DNA from: Marinosulfonomonas sp.
GTDB taxonomy: Bacteria; Pseudomonadota; Alphaproteobacteria; Rhodobacterales; Rhodobacteraceae
Reading direction: 5' to 3'
Length of the DNA: 25,712 bases
Assembly: GCA_026989405.1 (NCBI GenBank)
Contig: JALSJL010000109.1
Location: forward strand, 1-25,712
Made by a program: the position numbers and the translations under genes. The notes below the pieces were generated by a model. The model was not told where the DNA came from. It did no database searches and saw only the letters and a list, made by a program, of their open reading frames with translations. This document shows positions 8,766 to 16,345 of this stretch, piece by piece (the stretch's first letter is position 1; the number at the start of each line of letters is the position of its first letter).

Positions 8766-8797
8766 GAACGCCGATGCACAAGGAACCGAGCCCATGA
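8762..8797 (+). CDS. Possible 11-residue bridging mini-ORF between murG and murC
   Basis: The frame ATG...TGA encodes MRTPMHKEPSP. Its ATG overlaps the murG stop (ATGA at 8762-8765) and its TGA overlaps the murC start (ATGA at 8794-8797). A GGAAC lies just upstream, and the murC ribosome binding site AGGA lies within it. A ribosome leaving murG could re-initiate here and be delivered to the murC start. So short an ORF can arise by chance, and the peptide resembles nothing I know. Confidence 0.3.
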   Translation: MRTPMHKEPSP

Positions 8798-10203
8798 ACG
8801 CCGCCGCCACCAAACTGCCGCTCGAGCTTGGCGCGATCCATTTCGTCGGCATTGGCGGCATCGGCATGTCGGGCATCGCCGAAGTGCTGCTCAACCACGG
8901 CTACGTGGTGCAGGGCTCGGACCTGAAAGCAAGCAAGATCACCCGGCGGCTCGAGCGCCTGGGCGCAAAGGTGTTCGTCGGCCAGAAGGCCCAAAACCTG
9001 CAGGACGCCGAGGTCGTGGTCATCTCGTCGGCCATCAAGCCCGGCAACCCCGAGCTTGACGCGGCGCGCGCGCGCGGCCTGCCGGTGGTGCGCCGGGCCG
9101 AGATGCTGGCCGAACTGATGCGCCTGCGTTCCAACATCGCCATCGGCGGCACCCATGGCAAGACCACCACGACAACGCTGGTGGCGACGCTGCTGGATGC
9201 CGGCGGGCTGGACCCGACGGTGATCAACGGCGGCATCATCCACGCCTATGACAGCAATGCGCGGATGGGGCAGGGCGAATGGATGGTGGTCGAGGCCGAC
9301 GAAAGCGACGGCACCTTCAACCGCCTGCCGGCCACCATCGCCGTCGTCACCAATATCGACCCCGAGCACATGGAGCACTGGGGCACCATCGAGAACCTGC
9401 GCCAGGGCTTCCTCGATTTCGTCTCCAACATCCCGTTTTACGGGCTGGCGGTGTGCTGCACCGACCACCCCGAGGTGCAGGCGCTGGTGGGCAGGGTCAC
9501 CGACCGGCGCGTGGTGACCTTCGGCTTCAATGCGCAGGCCGACGTGCGCGCCGACAACCTGCGGTATGAAAAGGGGGTGGCGCATTTCGACATCGACCTG
9601 CAGTCCGAGGGGCGCGTGATCGAAGGCTGCACCCTGCCGATGCCGGGCGACCACAACGTGTCGAACGCGCTGGCGGCGGTGGCCGTCGCGCGCCACCTGG
9701 GCATGAAGGCCGACGAGATCCGCGCAGCGCTGGCGGGTTTCGGCGGCGTCAACCGGCGGTTCACCAGGGTGGGCGAGGTCGGCGGCGTCACGATCATCGA
9801 CGACTACGGCCACCACCCGGTGGAAATTGCCGCGGTGCTGAAGGCGGCGCGCCAGTTCGCCGGCAGCGGGCGGGTGATTGCCGTGCACCAGCCGCACCGC
9901 TATTCGCGCCTTTCAAGCCTGTTCGAAGACTTCTGCGGCTGTTTCAACGAGGCCGATGTGGTGGGCATTTCCGAAGTCTTTGCCGCCGGCGAAGACCCGA
10001 TCGAGGGCGCGAGCCACAGCGATCTGGTCAAGGGCCTCATCGCGCATGGCCACCGCGATGCGCGGGTGATCGGGGACGAAGACGCGCTGCTGGCACTGGT
10101 GCGCGAGGAAGCGCGCGACGGTGATATCGTGGTGTGCCTTGGCGCCGGCACGATCAGCGCCTGGGCCAACGACCTGCCGGCGCGCCTGCGCGCGGCGTCC
10201 TGA
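8794..10203 (+). CDS. murC: UDP-MurNAc:L-alanine ligase MurC
   Basis: MurC is the cytoplasmic ligase that adds the first stem-peptide residue, L-alanine, to UDP-MurNAc. With the ATG at 8794 the product is 469 residues, normal for the family. AGGA at 8781-8784 gives a suitable ribosome binding site. Landmarks are the N-terminal GIGGIGMSG (19-27), the P-loop GTHGKTTT (119-126), EADESDGTF, NIDPEHMEHWG, GDHNVSNALAA, DDYGHHPVEI and HQPHRYSR. The frame stays open upstream to 8665, inside murG, but that extension is low-complexity arginine/tryptophan-rich sequence antiparallel to no known Mur domain, so it is rejected. The permease gene begins two bases after the stop. Confidence 0.97.
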   Translation: MNAAATKLPLELGAIHFVGIGGIGMSGIAEVLLNHGYVVQGSDLKASKITRRLERLGAKVFVGQKAQNLQDAEVVVISSAIKPGNPELDAARARGLPVVRRAEMLAELMRLRSNIAIGGTHGKTTTTTLVATLLDAGGLDPTVINGGIIHAYDSNARMGQGEWMVVEADESDGTFNRLPATIAVVTNIDPEHMEHWGTIENLRQGFLDFVSNIPFYGLAVCCTDHPEVQALVGRVTDRRVVTFGFNAQADVRADNLRYEKGVAHFDIDLQSEGRVIEGCTLPMPGDHNVSNALAAVAVARHLGMKADEIRAALAGFGGVNRRFTRVGEVGGVTIIDDYGHHPVEIAAVLKAARQFAGSGRVIAVHQPHRYSRLSSLFEDFCGCFNEADVVGISEVFAAGEDPIEGASHSDLVKGLIAHGHRDARVIGDEDALLALVREEARDGDIVVCLGAGTISAWANDLPARLRAAS

Positions 10204-10204
10204 C

Positions 10205-11392
10205 ATGGAAACGGCGCTCAAGAGACGCATCGGTCCGGGGCTGCTGACCGCTTACGGGGTCGGCGTCATGATCGGGGCGGGCATCTATGTGATCGTCGGC
10301 GCGGTTGCCGAAAGTGCCGGCATCTGGGCGCCGCTTGCATTCTTTCTGGCCGGGCTGGTGGCCCTGCCGTCGGCGCTGACCTATGCCGAGTTTTCCGCCC
10401 GCCTACCCGAAGCCGCGGGCGAAGCGCTTTACGTTGAAGTCGGCTTTGGCCGGGCGTGGCTCGGCATGCTGGTCGGTCTGGCGATTGTCGTGTCGGGCAC
10501 CGTGTCAGCGGCCACCGTGCTGCGCGGCGGCGTCGGTTATCTGCAGGCGATCGTCGAATTCGACCGGCTCTGGCTGACGGTCGGCATTGGCCTGGCCCTG
10601 ACCCTGATTGCCATCATCGGCGCGCTGGAAAGCATGGCCTTCGTTGCGCTGTTCACCGTGATCGAAGTGGGTGGGCTGCTCCTGGTGGTGTGGGCCGGCT
10701 TCAGCGCCGAACCGGTGATCGGCATGGCCCAGATATCGGCCCCCAGCGCGGCCGGCATCGCCGGGGCCATCGCATTGTGCTTCTTTGCCTTCATCGGCTT
10801 CGAGGACATCGTGAACATGGCCGAAGAGGTCAAGAAGCCCACGGCGACCATACCCCTGGCGATCATGGCGGCATTGGCGATCACGGCCGGGCTCTATGCG
10901 CTGGTGTCCTTTGCCGCAATCCGTTCGGTGCCGGTCGAGCTTCTCGGCCGGTCCGAACAACCGCTGGTCCTGGTCTGGCAGGCCGGGCGCGGCGGCAGCG
11001 CGACCTTCCTGTCGGCCATTGCCGTCTTTGCCGCGGTGAACGGTGTGCTGGCCCAGATCGTCATGGCCTCGCGGGTGCTGTTCGGTCTGGGCCGCCGGCA
11101 TCCGTCGCTGCGCGTGTTTCACCATGTCCAGCCCCGGTTTGCGACGCCGATGCGTGCCTCGGTCCTGATTGGCGCCCTGGTCATTGCCGGCGCGGTGTTG
11201 CTGCCCGTGGTGGCGCTGGCGCGGGTGACCTCGGCCGTGTTGCTGGGCGTGTTCGTTCTGGTCAACGCGGCGCTCATCCTGATGAAGCGCCGAGAGCCGG
11301 AAGCCGCGTTTCGCGTTGCCGGCTGGGTGCCCTGGGCGGGCATCGCCCTGTCGCTGGCGGCGCTCCTTGCCGAATATGGGGGTCTTTTATGA
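10205..11392 (+). CDS. APC-superfamily amino acid permease
   Basis: This is a probable inner-membrane amino acid or polyamine transporter of the APC superfamily, 395 residues from ATG 10205. Helix 1 carries the broken-helix substrate motif of the family (GVGVMIGAGIYVIVG), followed by TYAEFSARLPEAAGEALYVEVGFG, the usual helix 2-3 region. A later FFAFIGFEDIVNMAEEVKKP motif is also typical. Hydrophobic segments continue to the C-terminus, about eleven or twelve in total, and the sequence looks intact. The frame extends upstream into murC, but the ATG one base after the murC stop is the sensible start. The TGA overlaps the next gene (ATGA at 11389-11392). Substrate cannot be read from sequence. 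It is not a standard dcw gene, so its position is unusual. Confidence 0.9.
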   Translation: METALKRRIGPGLLTAYGVGVMIGAGIYVIVGAVAESAGIWAPLAFFLAGLVALPSALTYAEFSARLPEAAGEALYVEVGFGRAWLGMLVGLAIVVSGTVSAATVLRGGVGYLQAIVEFDRLWLTVGIGLALTLIAIIGALESMAFVALFTVIEVGGLLLVVWAGFSAEPVIGMAQISAPSAAGIAGAIALCFFAFIGFEDIVNMAEEVKKPTATIPLAIMAALAITAGLYALVSFAAIRSVPVELLGRSEQPLVLVWQAGRGGSATFLSAIAVFAAVNGVLAQIVMASRVLFGLGRRHPSLRVFHHVQPRFATPMRASVLIGALVIAGAVLLPVVALARVTSAVLLGVFVLVNAALILMKRREPEAAFRVAGWVPWAGIALSLAALLAEYGGLL

Positions 11393-11694
11393 GCCTGTCG
11401 TTGATCTTCGCTGCCATCTGGGCGATTGCCGCAACGGTCGTCGCGCTCTTGCCGATGCGTCTGCAATATCTGCCGGGGCTGACCCTGCTGATCCTGGCGC
11501 CGTTGCTCATCGGCTTCATTGGCTGGCAGCATGGCGGCTGGATTGCGGTTCTGGGCCTGCTGGGTTTCGCCTCGATGTTCCGCCATCCGCTGCGCTATCT
11601 CTGGAAGGTCGCGCGCGGAAAACCGGTCGATGTCCCGCCCGGCGCCAAAGAGCCCGACATTCTGAAATCATGGCGCAAGAGGCATGCAAAATGA
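11389..11694 (+). CDS. DUF2484 family small membrane protein, copy 1
   Basis: This 101-residue protein begins MSLSLIFAAIWAIAATVVALLP and has two or three hydrophobic segments, so it is predicted to lie in the inner membrane. A conserved-looking stretch, FASMFRHPLRYLWKVARG (about residues 60-77), is followed by a charged tail. It matches my recollection of DUF2484, a family of unknown function found in Rhodobacterales near murB; a profile search would confirm this. Start and stop both form ATGA overlaps with the permease and the second copy, so the three are a translationally coupled cassette. The context suggests, but does not prove, an envelope role. Confidence 0.8.
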   Translation: MSLSLIFAAIWAIAATVVALLPMRLQYLPGLTLLILAPLLIGFIGWQHGGWIAVLGLLGFASMFRHPLRYLWKVARGKPVDVPPGAKEPDILKSWRKRHAK

Positions 11695-11948
11695 GCCTTT
11701 CACTGATCGCGGTGCTGTTCTGGCTGGTTCTCGCCAATGTGATTGCGATGTTTCCGTCGAAGAAAAACCACTGGCCGGCGGCCTACGCGCTGATCGCCAT
11801 CGGCGTGCCGCTGCTGGGGTGGGCGACGCTGGAAAACGGGCCGGTGATCGGGTTGTTGTCGCTGATCGCCGGGGCATCGGTGTTGCGCTGGCCGCTGATC
11901 TACCTGTGGCGCTGGCTGCGCCGGGGCCGGGGGCAGCGCGACGCGTAG
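11691..11948 (+). CDS. DUF2484 family small membrane protein, copy 2
   Basis: This 85-residue protein starts with MSLSLI, like its upstream neighbour. It keeps the same plan: an N-terminal helix, a central GVPLLGWATL helix, a GLLSLIAGASVLRWPLIYLW helix and a basic tail (RWLRRGRGQR). Shared features with copy 1 include the GLLxxxxxxSxxRxPLxYLW core, so the pair are most easily read as tandem paralogues that have since diverged; copy 2 lacks most of the charged tail. The ATG overlaps the TGA of copy 1. Function is unknown. The 111 bases after its stop separate it from murB. Confidence 0.78.
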   Translation: MSLSLIAVLFWLVLANVIAMFPSKKNHWPAAYALIAIGVPLLGWATLENGPVIGLLSLIAGASVLRWPLIYLWRWLRRGRGQRDA

Positions 11949-12001
11949 GGCGGGCCATGGGCACCGAGCCCGGTTCCGGATGCGTCAGCCCGGCCCGGGG
12001 C

Positions 12002-12015
12002 CGGTCGAAAGACCG
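12002..12015. other. GNRA-loop hairpin upstream of murB
   Basis: CGGTC (12002-12006) and GACCG (12011-12015) form a perfect 5-bp stem closed by a GAAA tetraloop, a very stable RNA motif. No T-run follows, so it is not a classical terminator. It lies 44 bases before the murB ATG. Confidence 0.45.
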
Positions 12016-12059
12016 CAAAGCGATTCACATTCCCCCGCCGATGGCCTAAACCCTCTTCC

Positions 12060-13004
12060 ATGACAACCGATCTGCCCTCCGTGCGCGGCACGCTGACACC
12101 GAACCGCCCGCTGGCCGACCTGACCTGGCTGCGGGTCGGTGGGCCGGCAGACTGGCTGTTTCAGCCGGCAGACGCCGACGATCTGGCGACCTTCCTGCGC
12201 GACCTGCCGCGTGATTTGCCGGTTTTCCCCATGGGCGTCGGCTCGAACCTGATCGTGCGCGATGGCGGTATTCGCGCGGTGGTTATCCGGCTCGGTCGCG
12301 GCTTCAACGCGATTTCGGTCAAGGACAATGCCGTGACAGCGGGCGCGGCGGCGCTGGATGGCCACGTCGCGCGCAAGGCTGCCGCAGCCGGCGTCGACCT
12401 GACCTTCCTGCGCACCATCCCCGGCGCCATCGGCGGCGCGGTGCGGATGAACGCCGGCTGCTATGGCGCTTATGTGGCCGACCACCTGGTGTCGGCCCGC
12501 GCGATCACCCGGCGCGGCGAGGTGGTGACGCTCGGCCGCGGAGACCTGAATTTTCGCTATCGCCAGAGCGACTTGCCCGATGGCTGGGTGATCATCGAGG
12601 CGACGTTCGAGGGTGAAACAGCGCCCCCCGACGCTCTGGATGCGCGCATGGCCGACCAGATCGCGCGGCGCGATGCAACCCAGCCGACGCGCGCGCGCAG
12701 CGCAGGGTCCACCTTTCGCAACCCGGCCGGGTTTTCCAGCACCGGGCGGGCGGATGACAGCCATGATCTCAAGGCCTGGAAGGTGATCGACGACGCCGGC
12801 ATGCGCGGCGCGCGCCTTGGCGGCGCGCAGATGAGCGAGAAACACCCGAACTTCCTGCTCAACACCGGTAACGCGACCGCCGCCGACCTCGAAAACCTGG
12901 GCGAAGAAGTGCGAAAAAAGGTATTCCAAAACAGCCATATATCGTTAGAATGGGAAATCATGCGTATCGGCGAACAGGCAGGCGATACGGACACGGAAAA
13001 ATAA
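12060..13004 (+). CDS. murB: UDP-N-acetylenolpyruvoylglucosamine reductase MurB
   Basis: MurB is the cytoplasmic FAD-dependent, NADPH-using reductase that converts UDP-GlcNAc-enolpyruvate to UDP-MurNAc. The 314-residue protein shows FAD-domain elements TWLRVGGPADWL, GVGSNLIVRDGGI and RTIPGAIGGAVRMNAGCYG. The catalytic serine is in AGSTFRNP (Ser217). The conserved RYRQSDL arginine is at about 167, and the C-terminal EWEIMRIG carries the catalytic glutamate (about 299). Proteins of this group usually begin close to VRGTLTPNRPLADLTWLRVGG, which supports the ATG at 12060. However, the bases before it (AAACCCTCTTCC) are pyrimidine-rich with no Shine-Dalgarno match. Confidence 0.96.
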   Translation: MTTDLPSVRGTLTPNRPLADLTWLRVGGPADWLFQPADADDLATFLRDLPRDLPVFPMGVGSNLIVRDGGIRAVVIRLGRGFNAISVKDNAVTAGAAALDGHVARKAAAAGVDLTFLRTIPGAIGGAVRMNAGCYGAYVADHLVSARAITRRGEVVTLGRGDLNFRYRQSDLPDGWVIIEATFEGETAPPDALDARMADQIARRDATQPTRARSAGSTFRNPAGFSSTGRADDSHDLKAWKVIDDAGMRGARLGGAQMSEKHPNFLLNTGNATAADLENLGEEVRKKVFQNSHISLEWEIMRIGEQAGDTDTEK

Positions 13005-13050
13005 GTCGAACGAGGGCCGCTGAAATTGGCCCCGAAACAAAGGCACCAAG

Positions 13051-13971
13051 GTGGGTAAGTCGAGCAGACGACCCCCGAAAGTGGCGGTATTGATGGGCGG
13101 TGCTTCGGTCGAACGCGAAGTGTCGCTGTCGACGGGGCGCGAATGCGCCACCGCGCTGCGGGAGGCAGGATTTGAAGCGATCGAGCTGGACGCGGGTCCG
13201 GACCTGTGCGCGCGTCTGAACGAGCTTTCCCCGGATACGGCGTTCAATGCCCTGCATGGGCGCTGGGGCGAAGACGGCTGCGTGCAGGGCCTGCTCGAAT
13301 GGATGACCATCCCCTATACCCATTCCGGCGTGCTGGCTTCGGCGCTGGCGATGGACAAGGACCGCTCGAAGGCGGTGTTTCGCGACGCCGGTCTGCCGGT
13401 GGTCGATCATGTGATCGCGCCGCGCGCCGAGATCGAGGCGGGCCATGTCATGACCCCGCCCTATGTGGTGAAACCCAACAACGAAGGCTCGTCGGTCGGG
13501 GTCACGCTGGTCCACGAGGCCGCGAACGGCCCGCCGGTGCTGAGCGCCGACCTGCCCGCGCGCATGATGGTCGAGGCCTTCGTGCCGGGGCGCGAATTGA
13601 CGGTTACGGTGATGGGGGATCGCGCGCTGGGCGTGACCGACATCCTCACCGATGGCTGGTATGATTACCACGCCAAGTATCAGGAGGGCGGGTCGCGCCA
13701 CGTGATCCCGGCCGACCTGCCCCCTGAGATAACCGACGCCTGCCTCGACCTGGCCCTGCGCGCCCACCGGGCGCTTGGCTGCCGCGGCCTCAGCCGCACC
13801 GATTTCCGCTGGGACGAGGCGCGCGGAATTGACGGCTTGTTCGTGCTCGAAACCAACACCCAGCCGGGCATGACGCCAACTTCGCTGTCGCCCGAGCAGG
13901 CGGCCCATGCCGGCATCTCCTTTTCCGATCTGTGCCGCTGGATCGTGGAGGACGCGTCATGCAACCGGTGA
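13051..13971 (+). CDS. ddl: D-alanine:D-alanine ligase Ddl
   Basis: Ddl is a cytoplasmic ATP-grasp enzyme that makes the D-Ala-D-Ala dipeptide used by MurF. The 306-residue product starts at GTG 13051 (MGKSSRRPPKVAVLMGG), with AAGG a few bases upstream. ATP-grasp features are MDKDRSKAVFRDAGLP, the ATP-binding VVKPNNEGSSVGV, VEAFVPGRELTVTVMG, the omega-loop YDYHAKYQEGGSRH, and the metal-binding ETNTQPGMTPTSL near the C-terminus. Length is normal. The 3' end overlaps ftsQ by 13 bases, which is common in this cluster. Whether it is the A or B paralogue cannot be decided here. Confidence 0.96.
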   Translation: MGKSSRRPPKVAVLMGGASVEREVSLSTGRECATALREAGFEAIELDAGPDLCARLNELSPDTAFNALHGRWGEDGCVQGLLEWMTIPYTHSGVLASALAMDKDRSKAVFRDAGLPVVDHVIAPRAEIEAGHVMTPPYVVKPNNEGSSVGVTLVHEAANGPPVLSADLPARMMVEAFVPGRELTVTVMGDRALGVTDILTDGWYDYHAKYQEGGSRHVIPADLPPEITDACLDLALRAHRALGCRGLSRTDFRWDEARGIDGLFVLETNTQPGMTPTSLSPEQAAHAGISFSDLCRWIVEDASCNR

Positions 13972-14837
13972 ACGTGCCCCCCCGGCGCGATCCGGCGCCC
14001 TCGCGCCTGGCTTATCGCGCGCACCGCATCTGGTTGCGCCCGATGGTGCGCCGTTTCGTCAAGAAGGGCCTGCCGCTTCTGGCGGTCCTGGGGCTTGTCG
14101 GCTGGTGGTTCGCGCAGGATGCCAACCGCGAAATGCTGTCCGACAAATACGCCGCGATCCGGTCAGACATCGAAAACCGTCCGGAATTCCGGGTCAACCT
14201 GATGGCCATCGACGGTGCCTCCGACAGCATTTCCGCCGACATCCGCGAGATTGTCCCGCTGGATTTCCCGGTCAGCTCGTTTGCGCTTGATCTTGAAGGC
14301 ATTCGCGACCGGATCGCCGAACTTGACGCGGTGCGTGATGTTGACGTCCGCATCCGCTCTGGCGGTGTCTTGCAGATCGAGATCACCGAACGCGTGCCGG
14401 CGGCGGTCTGGCGCGTCGGGCGCGACCTTGAACTGCTGGACGGACAGGGCCACCGCGTCGCGGTGCTCGCATCGCGGCTCGAGCGGCCCGACCTGCCGCT
14501 TCTGGCCGGGGCCGGGGCGCAGGACGCGGTGCCCGAAGCGCTTGCCCTGCTGCAGGCCGCAAGCCCGGTAAAGGCGCGCATCCGCGGCCTTGTGCGTATC
14601 GGCGAACGGCGCTGGGATCTGATCCTCGACCGGAACCAGCGCATCATGTTGCCCGAAAACGGCGCGGTTTCGGCGCTTGAGCAGGCCATGGCGCTGGAGC
14701 AGGCCCAGGACGTCATGGCGCGCGACATCAGCGTATTGGACATGCGCATTCCGTCGCGTCCGACGGTAAGAATGACGCCACAGGCAGTTGAGAACATGCG
14801 GCAAATCAAGGCAGACAGGCACGGAGCTGACCGATAA
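13959..14837 (+). CDS. ftsQ: Cell division protein FtsQ
   Basis: FtsQ is the bitopic inner-membrane divisome protein that links early and late division proteins through its periplasmic domain. The 292-residue product has a short basic cytoplasmic tail, one transmembrane helix at about residues 36-52 (GLPLLAVLGLVGWWFAQ), then a POTRA-like region (FRVNLMAIDGASDSISADIREI...) and the FtsQ/DivIB beta domain with the ITERVPAAVWRVG motif. The ATG at 13959 is favoured by GGAGGA at 13947-13952. The frame is open from 13932, but only inside ddl. The TAA stop shares one base with the ftsA ATG. Confidence 0.94.
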   Translation: MQPVNVPPRRDPAPSRLAYRAHRIWLRPMVRRFVKKGLPLLAVLGLVGWWFAQDANREMLSDKYAAIRSDIENRPEFRVNLMAIDGASDSISADIREIVPLDFPVSSFALDLEGIRDRIAELDAVRDVDVRIRSGGVLQIEITERVPAAVWRVGRDLELLDGQGHRVAVLASRLERPDLPLLAGAGAQDAVPEALALLQAASPVKARIRGLVRIGERRWDLILDRNQRIMLPENGAVSALEQAMALEQAQDVMARDISVLDMRIPSRPTVRMTPQAVENMRQIKADRHGADR

Positions 14838-16171
14838 TGACAGACCTTTATGCGACACAACGGGCCATGCGATCAATGCGCAATGCCGCTCTGCAAAGGG
14901 GCGTGATTGCCATTCTGGATGTCGGCAGTTCCAAGATTGCCTGTCTCATCCTGCGTTTCGACGGGCCGGACCATTTTCGCGAAAGCGACGGGATCGGAAC
15001 GCTTGCGGGGCAGTCGTCCTTCCGGGTGATCGGGGCGGCCACGACACGCTCGCGCGGGGTGCGGTTCGGCGAAATTGACGCCATGGCCGAAACCGAACGC
15101 GCCATCCGCACGGCGGTGCAGGCGGCCCAGAAAATGGCCGATGTGCGGGTCGATCATGTGATTGCCGCCCTCTCCGGGGGCGGGCCGCGTTCCTATGGCC
15201 TAGCCGGTGAGGTCGATCTGATGGACAGCACGGTGCACGAGCACGATGTCGGCCGGGTTCTTGCGGCGTGCGATGTGCCCGACATCGGACGGGGGCGCGA
15301 GCCGCTGCACGCCCAGCCGGTCAATTTTTCACTGGATCACCGCACCGGTCTTGGCGACCCGCGCGGCCAGATCGGCAACAAGCTGGCGGTGGATCTGCAC
15401 TTGCTGGCCGTTGATACCGCCGTGCTGGAAAACCTGTTGGTCTGCCTCAAGCGCTGTGACCTGGAACTGGCCGGGCTGGCGTCGTCCGCCTATGTATCGG
15501 GAATATCCGCGCTTGTGGAAGACGAACAGGAACTTGGCGCGGCCTGCATCGACATGGGCGGCGGGACGACGGGCCTGTCGATCTTCATCAAGAAACACAT
15601 GATCTACGCCGACAGCGTGCGTCTGGGCGGCGATCATGTGACGCTGGACATTGCCAAGGGGCTGCAGGTGCCCCTGTCGACTGCCGAACGCATCAAGACC
15701 TTGCATGGCGGTGTCGTCGCCACGGGCATGGATGATCGCGAAATGATCGAGATCGGCGGCGACAGCGGCGACTGGGATCGTGACCGGCGCACTGTCAGCC
15801 GGGCCGAACTGATCGGCATCATGCGCCCCCGGGTCGAGGAAATCCTGGAAGAGGTGCGCAGCTGTCTGGATGCGGCCGGCTTCGAGCATCTGCCAAGCCA
15901 GCAGATCGTGCTGACCGGCGGGGCCAGCCAGATCCCGGGTCTTGACCGGCTTGCCCCCAAGATATTGGGCCAGCAGGTGCGTATCGGCCGCCCGCTTCGG
16001 GTGCAGGGCCTGCCCCAGGCGGCAACGGGGGCGGCCTTTGCCTCGGTGGTCGGGCTTTGCCTGTTTGCGGCACACCCACAGGATGAGTGGTGGGACTTCG
16101 AGATTCCTTCCGAGCGAAATTCAGCCCGTTCGTTCCGGCGCGCGGTCAAATGGTTCAAGGAGAACTGGTGA
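14837..16171 (+). CDS. ftsA: Cell division protein FtsA
   Basis: FtsA is the actin-like ATPase that tethers FtsZ to the inner membrane and recruits later division proteins. The 444-residue protein carries phosphate-1 loop DVGSSK (28-33), the FtsA-specific 1C insert region (GVRFGEIDAMAETERAIRTAVQ), IDMGGGTTGLSIF (phosphate-2), and TGGASQIPGLDRLA (adenosine motif). It ends in a basic amphipathic helix, RRAVKWFKENW, which is the known membrane-targeting sequence. All are intact. It begins one base into the ftsQ stop (TAATGA). A 174-base gap, far longer than others in the cluster, separates it from ftsZ. Confidence 0.97.
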   Translation: MTDLYATQRAMRSMRNAALQRGVIAILDVGSSKIACLILRFDGPDHFRESDGIGTLAGQSSFRVIGAATTRSRGVRFGEIDAMAETERAIRTAVQAAQKMADVRVDHVIAALSGGGPRSYGLAGEVDLMDSTVHEHDVGRVLAACDVPDIGRGREPLHAQPVNFSLDHRTGLGDPRGQIGNKLAVDLHLLAVDTAVLENLLVCLKRCDLELAGLASSAYVSGISALVEDEQELGAACIDMGGGTTGLSIFIKKHMIYADSVRLGGDHVTLDIAKGLQVPLSTAERIKTLHGGVVATGMDDREMIEIGGDSGDWDRDRRTVSRAELIGIMRPRVEEILEEVRSCLDAAGFEHLPSQQIVLTGGASQIPGLDRLAPKILGQQVRIGRPLRVQGLPQAATGAAFASVVGLCLFAAHPQDEWWDFEIPSERNSARSFRRAVKWFKENW

Positions 16172-16182
16172 ATACAACATAT

Positions 16183-16248
16183 CGGGATATAGGCAAAATC
16201 CCGCCGTGCGGCATGAAATACCCCCCATATTTTGTGTCATTTTTGTGT
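16183..16248 (+). promoter_or_regulatory. AT-rich ftsZ leader with inverted and phased direct repeats
   Basis: The ftsA-ftsZ gap (16172-16345) has a composition unlike the rest of the window. CGGGAT (16183-16188) and ATCCCG (16198-16203) are a perfect inverted repeat around nine bases. TTTTGTGT then occurs twice, at 16230-16237 and 16241-16248, exactly 11 bases apart, within a T-rich block flanked by CCCC and GGGG. This is the likely site of ftsZ transcription control. I cannot assign a clear -35/-10 pair. Confidence 0.45.
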
Positions 16249-16345
16249 TTTTGGGGTGACGAGCCGCGCGACTCCGTTTAGGAATGGGCGCGAATAGGAA
16301 AAATTGGCGACTTATTGGGCCAAAAAGACAACAGGCGGACGGACC

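Noticed and set aside
8665..8793. 43-residue N-terminal extension of MurC
   Set aside because: It overlaps murG, has no MurC similarity, and the ATG at 8794 has a proper ribosome binding site.
6825..8894. 689-codon open frame on the minus strand across ftsW and murG
   Set aside because: The product is low-complexity (His, Arg, Gln, Ala) and lies opposite conserved genes with perfect motifs.
10121..10204. 28-residue extension of the APC permease into murC
   Set aside because: The extension is a frame shadow of murC; the ATG at 10205 begins a typical APC N-terminus.
16304..16345. TTG start for FtsZ 14 residues upstream
   Set aside because: The ATG at 16346 has a clear purine-rich site and gives the usual short alphaproteobacterial N-terminus.
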